Part shown: positions 35,573 to 43,311 of the stretch, piece after piece
How the letters are laid out: the number at the start of each line of letters is the position of its first letter
Position numbering within the stretch: the stretch's first letter is position 1
NCBI GenBank assembly: GCA_001768325.1
Contig: MENQ01000003.1
Coordinates: 1-64,000, forward strand
Direction: 5' to 3'
Source of the DNA: Bacteroidetes bacterium GWC2_46_850
Lineage (GTDB): Bacteria > Bacteroidota > Bacteroidia > Bacteroidales > Dysgonomonadaceae
Length of the DNA stretch: 64,000 bases
Notes under the pieces: generated by a model
The model's database searches: none
Told to the model about the DNA's origin: nothing
The model's input: only the letters and a program-made list of their open reading frames with translations
Made by a program: the position numbers and the translations under genes

Positions 35573-36637
35573 ATGGAGATCGCAGCATTGGTTTCCGGGG
35601 GAGTAGACAGCTCAGTGGTGGTGCACCAGCTAAAAGAGATGGGTTACGATCCGGTAATCTATTACATCAGGATAGGTATGGAGGACAAGGATGGTTACAT
35701 CGATTGTCCTTCGGAGGAGGATATTGAGATCGTGACATATATAGCCAAAAAGTATGGCTGTCGTTTCGAGATTGTCTCCCTCCACGAAGAGTATTGGAAC
35801 AGTGTGGTAAAATATACCATCGAGTCGGTAAAACGCGGCTTGACACCCAACCCGGATATGATGTGCAACAAGCTGATAAAATTTGGTGTCTTTGAGCAGA
35901 AATGGGGCCATCAGTTCGATAAAATCGCCACAGGACATTATGCCACCACCACCGACCTGGATGGTCTCACATGGCTTTCCACAGCGAAAGACAAGGTGAA
36001 AGACCAGACCTATTTTCTGGGACAGATCAGTTATCTGCAGGTCTCCAAACTGATGTTCCCCATCGGCAACCTGCTGAAATCGGAAGTACGCGCCATCGCC
36101 GCCAAGGAGAAGCTGCCTTCCGCACAACGCAAAGACAGCCAGGGTATCTGCTTCCTGGGTAAGGTAAATTACAATGATTTTATCGAACGCTACCTGGGAA
36201 AGAAGGAGGGGCTGATTGTGGAGCTGGAGACAGGCAATATACTGGGGAGACATCAGGGATTCTGGTTCCACACCATCGGGCAGCGCAAAGGGCTTGGTCT
36301 GAGCGGCGGCCCCTGGTTTGTGATCAAAAAGGATGTAAACCGCAACATCGTTTATGTCTCCAGGGGATACGATACAAAACATCAGTATGGCAATCTGATC
36401 AACCTGCAGGGATTCGACTTTATCACCAAGGATCCCTGGGGGGAATTCGACGATGAAAAGGAGGTCACTTTTAAGATACGCCATACACCCGAATTCACCA
36501 GGGGGAAAATCTCCAGAATCGGGGACATGTATCGCATACATTCTCATGAGCCCATACAGGGTATTGCTGCCGGCCAGTTTGGCGTGGTATATGACGAAGA
36601 GGCGCACCTCTGCCTGGGTAGTGGCATGATCATCTGA
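35573..36637 (+). CDS. mnmA: tRNA 2-thiouridine(34) synthase MnmA
   Basis: 354-residue enzyme adding the 2-thio group to U34 of Lys, Glu and Gln tRNAs. Start [19 protein letters not shown] carries the PP-loop SGGVDSS. The two catalytic cysteines are in [10 protein letters not shown] and GICFLG, and the TIGQRKGLG segment and C-terminal beta barrels are present. It has the extra acidic insertion [16 protein letters not shown] typical of Bacteroidota copies. A separate barrel gene with its own promoter follows. Confidence 0.95.
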   Translation: MEIAALVSGGVDSSVVVHQLKEMGYDPVIYYIRIGMEDKDGYIDCPSEEDIEIVTYIAKKYGCRFEIVSLHEEYWNSVVKYTIESVKRGLTPNPDMMCNKLIKFGVFEQKWGHQFDKIATGHYATTTDLDGLTWLSTAKDKVKDQTYFLGQISYLQVSKLMFPIGNLLKSEVRAIAAKEKLPSAQRKDSQGICFLGKVNYNDFIERYLGKKEGLIVELETGNILGRHQGFWFHTIGQRKGLGLSGGPWFVIKKDVNRNIVYVSRGYDTKHQYGNLINLQGFDFITKDPWGEFDDEKEVTFKIRHTPEFTRGKISRIGDMYRIHSHEPIQGIAAGQFGVVYDEEAHLCLGSGMII

Positions 36638-36654
36638 TAAACAACAACCCGCTA

Positions 36655-36686
36655 TTGTCATTTTCCGATGCATTTGATTATCTTTG
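36655..36686 (+). promoter_or_regulatory. Promoter of the small barrel gene
   Basis: TTG at 36655-36657 and TATCTTTG at 36679-36686 (spacing 21). It lies 19 bases before the ATG at 36706 and so excludes an in-frame ATG at 36655. Confidence 0.6.
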
Positions 36687-36705
36687 CGTAGTAAATGAAA
36701 CCATT

Positions 36706-37206
36706 ATGAAGAAAGCCTTCCTGATATCTGTTTTTCTTGGACTGTTGTCCCTTTTAAAAGTGTCTGCTCAGTTTGAAGGCACTGTCGGCATGGGCGTTCA
36801 TGCCGGGTATGGAGCAGAAATCAACAGTCCGGGTGTGGGACTTCATTTGCACTATTACCGTACAAACAATCTTCGGCTTGCGCCCTCCTTCACATACTTT
36901 CTGGAACGCAAAGGTACCAGCATGTGGATGGCCGAAGCCGATGCACATTATATTCTTCCGTTATCACTGACGGCCTCGCTCTACCCCATAGCAGGAATTC
37001 ATTATTCCAACTGGAAGTATCGCACCGCCGGAACTGGTGAGACGGTCGCTACGGAGTGGAGAAAACACCGCCCTGGTGTTAATCTGGGTCTCGGCTTTCA
37101 ACACGACATCAGCTACCGGGTACGCGCTAACTTCGAGCTGAAATACCAGTTTATCAAAGATTATTCCCAGGTCGTCTTTATGGCCGGATTCGGATTCTGG
37201 CTCTAA
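36706..37206 (+). CDS. Small outer-membrane beta-barrel protein
   Basis: 166 residues from MKKAFLISVFLGLLSLLKVSA (signal peptide, cleavage near QF). The mature part is an eight-strand-like barrel: GTVGMGVHAGYGAEI, GVGLHLHYYRTNNLRLAPSF, LTASLYPIAGIHYSNW, VNLGLGFQHDISY, and final strand VVFMAGFGFWL. Function unknown; the size suits an OmpW/OmpX-like protein. The start follows its promoter; hflX begins 32 bases after its stop and may be co-transcribed. Confidence 0.83.
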   Translation: MKKAFLISVFLGLLSLLKVSAQFEGTVGMGVHAGYGAEINSPGVGLHLHYYRTNNLRLAPSFTYFLERKGTSMWMAEADAHYILPLSLTASLYPIAGIHYSNWKYRTAGTGETVATEWRKHRPGVNLGLGFQHDISYRVRANFELKYQFIKDYSQVVFMAGFGFWL

Positions 37207-37238
37207 CGCTTCTACGTCTTGTGTCTAAATTATAGAAA

Positions 37239-38498
37239 ATGAAAGACTTTATTACCAACGAAATAAAAAATGAAACCGCCGTTCTGGTCGGTTTAATCAC
37301 ACCCGACCAGAACGAGGAAAAGGTAAATGAGTACCTCGATGAACTGGCATTCCTGGCCGAGACTGCGGGACTTGTGCCTGGAAAACGTTTCGTACAGCGA
37401 CTTGATATGGCCAACCCGGTCACCTTTGTGGGTAAGGGAAAGCTGGAGGAGATTGAAGCGTATGTGAAAGAGGAGGAAAACGAAATCGGCGTGGTCATCT
37501 TCGATGATGAGCTATCGTCCAAACAACTCCGCAATATTGAGAAGATACTACAAATAAGGATCATGGACCGCACCAGCCTGATCCTTGACATCTTCGCCAT
37601 GCGTGCCCAGACAGCCCACGCCAAGGCACAGGTGGAGCTGGCACAATACCAGTATCTGCTTCCCAGGCTCACACGAATGTGGACCCACCTTGAGCGGCAA
37701 CGCGGGGGCGGCGGAACCATCATGCGCGGACCGGGTGAGACACAGCTGGAGACCGACCGGCGAATCATTCTCGACAAGATATCCCGGCTGAAGCAGGAGT
37801 TAAAAGATATCGACAAGCAGAAGACCGTCCAGCGCAAGAACCGGGGAAAGCTGGTGCGCGTGGCCCTGGTGGGATACACCAACGTGGGCAAATCCACCCT
37901 GATGACCCTCCTCAGCAAAAGCGACGTATTTGCGGAGAACAAGCTGTTCGCAACCCTTGACACCACGGTGCGCAAGATGACCATTCAAAACCTCCCGTTC
38001 CTGCTGACCGACACCGTGGGATTCATCAGAAAGCTGCCCACACACCTGATTGAATCTTTCAAATCGACCCTCGATGAGGTGCGCGAAGCAGACATCCTCC
38101 TGCATGTGGTGGATATCTCCCATCCCGCGTTCAGAGAACAAATAGAGGTGGTGGAAAAAACGCTGTATGAGATCGACAATACCGAGAAGCCAGTCATCCT
38201 TGTCTTTAATAAAATAGACGCTTTCACACATGTCGTGAAGGATGAGGACGATCTCACCCCCAGGAAGCGGGAAAACTACACGCTGGAAGAGCTAAAGCAG
38301 ACCTGGTTAAGCAAAATGAACAACAAGGAAACCATTTTCATTTCAGCCAGGGAAAAAGAAAACATCGAAGACCTGAAGCAGCTTATCTACGAGAAAGTGA
38401 AGGAGATCCACATCACCCGCTTTCCCTACAACGATTTTCTCTATCAAGAATATGACGAAGAGGAGCAGGAGCAGGAGTACGACGAAGAGGAGGATTGA
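37239..38498 (+). CDS. hflX: GTPase HflX
   Basis: 419-residue ribosome-associated GTPase that splits stalled 70S ribosomes. The N-terminal HflX domain has GLVPGKRFVQRLD and NPVTFVGKGKLEEI, the glycine-rich GGGGTIMRGPGETQLETDRR, then the G domain with GYTNVGKSTLM (G1), DTVGFIRKLP (G3) and NKID (G4). The tail is strongly acidic (EEQEQEYDEEED). Normal length. Confidence 0.96.
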   Translation: MKDFITNEIKNETAVLVGLITPDQNEEKVNEYLDELAFLAETAGLVPGKRFVQRLDMANPVTFVGKGKLEEIEAYVKEEENEIGVVIFDDELSSKQLRNIEKILQIRIMDRTSLILDIFAMRAQTAHAKAQVELAQYQYLLPRLTRMWTHLERQRGGGGTIMRGPGETQLETDRRIILDKISRLKQELKDIDKQKTVQRKNRGKLVRVALVGYTNVGKSTLMTLLSKSDVFAENKLFATLDTTVRKMTIQNLPFLLTDTVGFIRKLPTHLIESFKSTLDEVREADILLHVVDISHPAFREQIEVVEKTLYEIDNTEKPVILVFNKIDAFTHVVKDEDDLTPRKRENYTLEELKQTWLSKMNNKETIFISAREKENIEDLKQLIYEKVKEIHITRFPYNDFLYQEYDEEEQEQEYDEEED

Positions 38499-38503
38499 GA
38501 CGG

Positions 38504-38529
38504 TGCCGGTCAGTTTAACCGGCAAAGTT
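38504..38529. terminator. Terminator between hflX and the aspartate kinase gene
   Basis: TGCCGGT (38504-38510) pairs with ACCGGCA (38518-38524), loop 7, followed by AAGTTTTT on the plus strand. The hairpin overlaps the last codons of the convergent aspartate kinase gene. Confidence 0.65.
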
Positions 38530-39895
38530 TTTCATTCAGCGCAATCACCGCATCTTCGTAGTTCTCGCGTTGAATGACAAACTGCATGTTCACCTGCATC
38601 AGCGACTGGGCGAAGCTCGCAATGTTGATATTCTTCTCATAGAGTGCCTGCGATGCCTTGTACAGGAAACCAGGGAGGGCTATGTTCGTACCCATGACAC
38701 AGACAATGGCCATGGGCAGGGCAGTCACCTGATAAAACTCACCGGTCAGAACCTTGATCAACTCGTTACTTTTCTCGTTGTCCCAGACCACCATGGTAAT
38801 GGAGTTGGCGTTGGTCGACTTGAGGATGTAACTCACGCCATATTTCATAAAATAATTCATGATGCGTCCGTCGAAACCCACCTCACCCACCATCATGGGG
38901 TCATGCACCTCAATGGCGATCACCTTCCGTGATCCGGAGACAATCTCCACACGTGCTTCGGGTGAGAAATAATCGCGTGATATCAGGGTACCAGGATGTG
39001 CCGGCTCAAATGTATTTTTAATGCGAATGTCGATACCGGCAAGCTCCAAAGGTTTGGCGGCCTTGGGATGTATCGCCTCCATACCGATGTCGGCCAGCTG
39101 ATCGGCAATGATGTAATTGGTATGCCCCACGGGAACGCTGTTCTCCACCCCCACGATTTTTGGGTCGGCACTCGACAGGTGATATTCCTTGTGAATGACC
39201 GCCTCGGCAGCTTTCACCTCCACCGCAATCTTGCTGAAGGTAACCTCGCTATATCCCCGGTCGAAGGCTCGCATGATTCCTTCGGTACCCTTGGTGTAAC
39301 CTGTGGCAATACACAACACCTTGCTGTAGTCGATTCCCTCAAACTCCTTGTGAATCCGCTCGTCAATGGTGAGCGGCTCATTGTCGTTGAAACCGCAGAG
39401 ATCAACAAATCGGGCATTAATGCCATTGTTATTCAAAATATTGGCCGAGTTCCAGCCCGAATGTGCCTCGCCGAGTGAAGCCAATATCTCGCGTGCGGCA
39501 AGGTGGATGTCGGTGCGGTTCACATAACCCGAAGCAAGCACTTTACCAAGGCTGTAAAGCACCGTCTTGGCCTGATCTATCCGGAACCGGATAAAGTCGC
39601 GTGCCTCTTTCAGATCAAGACCATAATCGGCAAAGCCATCGTTGATAAGCAGCAGGCGTTGGCAGAAAGAATCCAGCGCACTGCTGTAATCCTCCCCGTT
39701 CAGGAATTTGTTGTAGATACCCGGCTCACCCGTCTTCTTATGCTCCAGAAGCCAGTTGGTCACATTATTGTAGGCCGAAACCACGAAGATGCGGTTATAC
39801 AGTTCGTCTCCCTTCCGGTCTCCGATGATGATATTATTCATGACCTCCTGAAACTGGGACATCGAGGTGCCACCGATTTTTTCTACTGTAAGCAT
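38510..39895 (-). CDS. Aspartate kinase (monofunctional, Ask_Ect-like)
   Basis: 461-residue kinase phosphorylating aspartate, the first step toward Lys/Thr/Met (and ectoine). The N-terminus MLTVEKIGGTSMSQFQEV has the KxGGTS motif in the KIGGTSM form, and GEAHSGWNSANIL, IATGYTKGTEGIM and KAAEAVIHKEYHLSSADP follow. Two ACT domains lie near the C-terminus (KVIAIEVHD and GTNIALPGFLYKASQALYEKNI). The wording of the N-terminus and the YNNVTNWLLEHKKTG insertion resemble the specialised ectoine-type aspartokinase, but no ect genes are near. A good -33/-7 promoter lies upstream. Confidence 0.9.
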   Translation of the reverse strand: MLTVEKIGGTSMSQFQEVMNNIIIGDRKGDELYNRIFVVSAYNNVTNWLLEHKKTGEPGIYNKFLNGEDYSSALDSFCQRLLLINDGFADYGLDLKEARDFIRFRIDQAKTVLYSLGKVLASGYVNRTDIHLAAREILASLGEAHSGWNSANILNNNGINARFVDLCGFNDNEPLTIDERIHKEFEGIDYSKVLCIATGYTKGTEGIMRAFDRGYSEVTFSKIAVEVKAAEAVIHKEYHLSSADPKIVGVENSVPVGHTNYIIADQLADIGMEAIHPKAAKPLELAGIDIRIKNTFEPAHPGTLISRDYFSPEARVEIVSGSRKVIAIEVHDPMMVGEVGFDGRIMNYFMKYGVSYILKSTNANSITMVVWDNEKSNELIKVLTGEFYQVTALPMAIVCVMGTNIALPGFLYKASQALYEKNINIASFAQSLMQVNMQFVIQRENYEDAVIALNEKLCRLN

Positions 39896-39957
39896 ATGAT
39901 AAACGGGATTTTAATTATTCGAATTTTAAATATGAGTCGCGTCATTTTCTCAGGACG

Positions 39958-39987
39958 CAAAGATAAATGATTTATTCTAATCTCAAA
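39958..39987 (-). promoter_or_regulatory. Promoter of the aspartate kinase gene
   Basis: Minus-strand TTTG (39984-39987) and TATCTTTG (39958-39965) with 18 bases between; about 62 bases before the ATG. The -33 element lies inside the end of maf. Confidence 0.6.
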
Positions 39988-40558
39988 ACTGTTTTAACGC
40001 CCGATAGACCCTGTGAATGGGCAGCCCCATCACGTTAAAGTAGGATCCCTCTATCTTTTCCACCGCCACATAACCGATCCATTCCTGCACGCCATAGGCG
40101 CCCGCCTTATCCAGGGGGTCGTAGCGGGACACATAATAGCTGATCTCCTCATCGCTCAAAGCGCCGAATGTGACTGTTGCCGTATCCGAGAAGCTTTGCT
40201 GCTTCACGTGCGTGGTCAGACATACTCCGGTGATAACCCGGTGCTGTTTTCCCGCCAGCACACGCAACATCCGGAAGGCCTCATTCTTGTCGGCCGGCTT
40301 GCCGAGAATCGTTCCGTCCAGCAAGACGATCGTATCGGCTGTGATCAACAGCTCATCCGCTTTCAACGTATGCAGGTAAGCATCCGCTTTTTTCCTGGCC
40401 AGAAATTCCGCCACCTCCTCATGGGGTAACGATTCCGGATAGGACTCATCTATATCGGGCAACGTACGCACTTCGTATGTCACATCAATGCCCGCCAGCA
40501 ACTCTTTCCTTCGCGGTGAGTTGGAAGCAAGCACAATCCGCCGGTCGGTCACTTTCAT
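39983..40558 (-). CDS. maf: Maf-like nucleoside triphosphate pyrophosphatase
   Basis: 191 residues. Maf marks are LASNSPRRKELLAG at the start, EVAEFLARKKADAY, the ADTIVLLDGTILGKPAD metal site, and KAGAYGVQEWIGYVAVEKIEGSYFNVMGLP. Hydrolyses dTTP/UTP-type or modified nucleotides to limit their use. It overlaps kdsA by four bases (ATGA), so the two are translated together. Confidence 0.95.
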   Translation of the reverse strand: MKVTDRRIVLASNSPRRKELLAGIDVTYEVRTLPDIDESYPESLPHEEVAEFLARKKADAYLHTLKADELLITADTIVLLDGTILGKPADKNEAFRMLRVLAGKQHRVITGVCLTTHVKQQSFSDTATVTFGALSDEEISYYVSRYDPLDKAGAYGVQEWIGYVAVEKIEGSYFNVMGLPIHRVYRALKQF

Positions 40559-41349
40559 AAAGCCCTACGTATCCGCATTAATTTCGTCAGTAATGCTTCC
40601 AGCAGGTCTAATGGCAGCATATTGGCGCCGTCCGATTTGGCATTCTTCGGGTCGGGGTGGGTCTCAATAAACAATCCATCGGCACCGGTTGCAATGGCTG
40701 CTTTGGCAATGGTTTCAATGAGCTGCGGCTGTCCGCCTGTGACACCCGACGACTGGTTGGGTTGCTGCAGGCTGTGGGTGACATCCATTACGACAGGGAA
40801 ACCGAATGTTTTCATCAGGGGGATACCACGAAAGTCAACGACCAGATCGCCATAACCAAAGGTGGTGCCCCGCTCTGTCAGCAGTACGTTCTGGTTACCA
40901 CTGTCGGTCACCTTCTGTGCAGCAAAACGCATGGCATCGGGCGACAGGAACTGTCCCTTTTTAATGTTCACCACCTTCCCGGTTTTTGCCGCTGCGATCA
41001 GCAGCTCGGTCTGACGACACAGAAAAGCAGGTATCTGCAAGATATCGACATACGCTGCAGCCATCGAAGCTTCATGACTCTCATGAATATCGGTCACCGT
41101 GGGTATACCATGGGTATCCCCCACTTTACGAAGAATATTCAGCGCTTTCTCATCGCCGATACCGGTAAAGGAATCTACCCGCGAGCGGTTTGCTTTCCGG
41201 AACGATCCTTTAAAGACATAAGGGATACCCAATTTGTCGGTCATTGTTTTAATCTTCTCCGCAATCGCCAGCGCCATCTCCTCCGATTCAATAACACAGG
41301 GTCCGGCAAGCAAAAAAAAGTTATCTGATTGTAAATAGGAAAGATCCAT
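40555..41349 (-). CDS. kdsA: 3-deoxy-8-phosphooctulonate (KDO-8-P) synthase
   Basis: 264-residue enzyme condensing PEP and arabinose 5-phosphate for LPS inner-core KDO. FFLLAGPCVIES, YVFKGSFRKANRSR, GIPTVTDIHESHEA, DILQIPAFLCRQTELL, LTERGTTFGYGDLVVD and ETHPDPKNAKSDGANMLP are all typical. Length slightly under the E. coli enzyme (284). It heads a two-gene unit with maf; a TATCTTTG box lies about 36 bases upstream. Confidence 0.96.
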   Translation of the reverse strand: MDLSYLQSDNFFLLAGPCVIESEEMALAIAEKIKTMTDKLGIPYVFKGSFRKANRSRVDSFTGIGDEKALNILRKVGDTHGIPTVTDIHESHEASMAAAYVDILQIPAFLCRQTELLIAAAKTGKVVNIKKGQFLSPDAMRFAAQKVTDSGNQNVLLTERGTTFGYGDLVVDFRGIPLMKTFGFPVVMDVTHSLQQPNQSSGVTGGQPQLIETIAKAAIATGADGLFIETHPDPKNAKSDGANMLPLDLLEALLTKLMRIRRAL

Positions 41350-41817
41350 TCTTATATATTTGGTATGTTATCTGTTAAGCAATACAAAGATAAATATTTT
41401 GAATCGATTTGTCACACCGGTCACCCGCTTACCTGTCATGCAATTTTGCCGGTGGAACGGGACAATGATATTACTGGTAAATCACCACCTGGGTCTTGTG
41501 TTTATTACTTACTCATAATCAATGTTATAGCCTGACACTATGCAAAAATAATACAAATTTCAAAAGAGTTAATGCGACATAAGTACAAATAAATGCATGA
41601 ATAATCCTAACACTTTTTTCTCATGTATGCTATCTTCAACCATTATTTGGTTTGATAATTTCTTGCATTTGAATTCACATCTAGTCGCTCTTTCTCTGAT
41701 GGCAGAATGAACGTAGTAACAGCAACTGAATCAGTATGTTACATTGAGAAATGCTTTACCTCGAAGTAAAGCTTCGAATGCCCGGACCTACTGGAGAATC
41801 AATAAAAATACCGTACT
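41350..41817. other. 468-base AT-rich gap upstream of the eCIS operon
   Basis: Non-coding gap between divergent kdsA (minus) and the first eCIS gene (plus). I find no convincing TAnnTTTG promoter facing the eCIS genes; GATAATTTCTTG near 41650 is a weak look-alike. At 41753-41776 two overlapping stems exclude each other: GCTTTAC (41753-41759) with GTAAAGC (41766-41772), or CGAAG (41762-41766) with CTTCG (41772-41776). They lie about 42 bases before the first ATG. The region must hold the eCIS operon's control signals, which may use an alternative sigma factor. Confidence 0.6.
41385..41392 (-). promoter_or_regulatory. Candidate -7 box for kdsA-maf
   Basis: Minus-strand TATCTTTG fits TAnnTTTG, about 36 bases before the kdsA ATG. 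No clear TTTG at -33. Confidence 0.5.
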
Positions 41818-42411
41818 ATGATATATGAATCATTACAGATCCTAAAAGAACAGTTGGACAATTATTTTACTGATATTGGCTTGAGTCGAACCATAGAGCT
41901 CAGGAATATCGCACTTTGGGAAAACGGAAGAGAAGATGACGCCAAGTTAAGCGAGAAACTGATCCTCACCCTCTTGAGACTGGAGGAAGAGACTACACTG
42001 AAAAACACGCCGCATGTGAGAGTCAACGAGACCAAAACCGAATATCGGAATCCACCCCTACATCTTAATATGTTTCTGCTGATTGCCGCAAACTTCAAAA
42101 ACTACGATACTTCGCTTATCAGCATATCAAAAGCAATTGAGTTCTTTCAGGGGAAGAAAGTGTTCACATCAGCCAATACAGTCTATAACAGGGATAACGT
42201 GACATCTGATGTGCTGGATGATTTCAGATTTATACTTGAAATCTATTCGCCTTCCTTCGAAGAACTGAACAACATCTGGGGCACGTTGGGAGGACGTCAG
42301 CTGCCCTCTGTCATCTATAAAATTCAACTGATTCAGATTGAGCGCGATAAGAAATTGGCTGAATCGGAAGTCATTACACATATCGGAGGTACCCTGAACG
42401 ATTATTTTTGA
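41818..42411 (+). CDS. eCIS DUF4255/Pvc16-like tail terminator or cap protein
   Basis: 197-residue protein with the DUF4255 (Pvc16_N) pattern: MIYESLQILKEQLDNYF at the start, IALWENGREDDAKLSEKLILTLLRLEEE, PPLHLNMFLLIAANFKNYDTSLISISKAIEFFQGK, and the SFEELNNIWGTLGGRQLPSVIYKIQLIQIE block near the end. In Afp/PVC-type particles this protein caps the sheath-tube end far from the baseplate and stops polymerisation. First gene of the operon; the next start follows its stop by five bases. Naming rests on the family pattern and on the neighbours. Confidence 0.9.
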   Translation: MIYESLQILKEQLDNYFTDIGLSRTIELRNIALWENGREDDAKLSEKLILTLLRLEEETTLKNTPHVRVNETKTEYRNPPLHLNMFLLIAANFKNYDTSLISISKAIEFFQGKKVFTSANTVYNRDNVTSDVLDDFRFILEIYSPSFEELNNIWGTLGGRQLPSVIYKIQLIQIERDKKLAESEVITHIGGTLNDYF

Positions 42412-42416
42412 ACGTT

Positions 42417-43292
42417 ATGGCCTTTTCAATACAATATAAACAACTCTTCAGGATAGATATCCTTCATCGCTTCTTCCTGGATAAAGGGTCTGTCAGGTTT
42501 GATTCAATGTCTGAAACGGAACAGCTTCGTCAGCTGAAAGAATATGATTCCCGGTTCATCCTGGACATTGTTCCCAGCGAAGATACCATGGACAGATTAA
42601 ATGGCCACAGCCTGCTGTTGAAGAGGAACAGCACAGGGTTTACCATCTGGTATAAAGAAGCGGTTGAAGGGCACAACCAGCCATCGGTAGCTTTGGATGA
42701 CAATCTTTTCCTCACTTTTCTTGTCCGGATAAAAGATCCCCTGTTTTACAACTATACCGAACTGATCCTCGAAAATGCCGGGAAACTTTTTTACCTGTCA
42801 AACAGAAAACCGGACACTGAAATAAGCAGCTTTCCTTTACTGGATAAAGCCGATATGGATCATCCCGTGGATGATAAATTTATCCTTTCGGCGGACGGTA
42901 TGAAAAAAGAGAAAGTACAATCACGACTGAAAGGAGGAGTCAACTATTTCGGCGTCATCCGCATCTTTATGAAAGGAGACAAAAACAGCCTTCATATCAC
43001 TGACACACAGGGAAAAGCAGTCTCTCCTGCAAAGAAATTCATTCTTGCATTTCAAAATCGGAGCACCATCTGGCGATATATTTACAACACTCCCCAACAA
43101 GTAAAACCGGCCGATGATCTGCTGTTGGAGAATGGAAACCCACGGATTCTGGTGACAAAAAAAATACACCCGCTTACCCGATCCGGATTCATCTCTTTGA
43201 AATTAGACAAAGATGAATTACCGAATCCCACTGTCTCGATGATTAAACCCGATCAATCAACTCACAAAATATTTTCAGAAATCTATATGTAA
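42417..43292 (+). CDS. Unknown eCIS operon protein between cap and sheath genes
   Basis: 291 residues from the ATG at 42417 (MAFSIQYKQLFRIDILHRFFLD); a TTG nine bases earlier is possible. Mixed alpha/beta, soluble, no signal peptide. Segments such as GFTIWYKEAVEGHNQPSVALDD, LTFLVRIKDPLFYNYTEL and RIFMKGDKNSLHITDTQGKAVSP suggest beta-sandwich domains. I do not recognise the family with confidence. Position directly after the DUF4255 gene and before the sheath suggests a second cap-end component. AlgoCIS is reported to have a cap adaptor as well as a terminator, which would fit, but this is inference. Confidence 0.65.
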   Translation: MAFSIQYKQLFRIDILHRFFLDKGSVRFDSMSETEQLRQLKEYDSRFILDIVPSEDTMDRLNGHSLLLKRNSTGFTIWYKEAVEGHNQPSVALDDNLFLTFLVRIKDPLFYNYTELILENAGKLFYLSNRKPDTEISSFPLLDKADMDHPVDDKFILSADGMKKEKVQSRLKGGVNYFGVIRIFMKGDKNSLHITDTQGKAVSPAKKFILAFQNRSTIWRYIYNTPQQVKPADDLLLENGNPRILVTKKIHPLTRSGFISLKLDKDELPNPTVSMIKPDQSTHKIFSEIYM

Positions 43293-43311
43293 CATTAAAA
43301 TTCGATGAATT

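Noticed and set aside
35630-36673. Long antisense open frame (about 347 codons) opposite mnmA
   Set aside because: It is the complement of a well-conserved gene and its product has no recognisable domain; the same holds for long antisense frames opposite sdhA and the eCIS structural genes.
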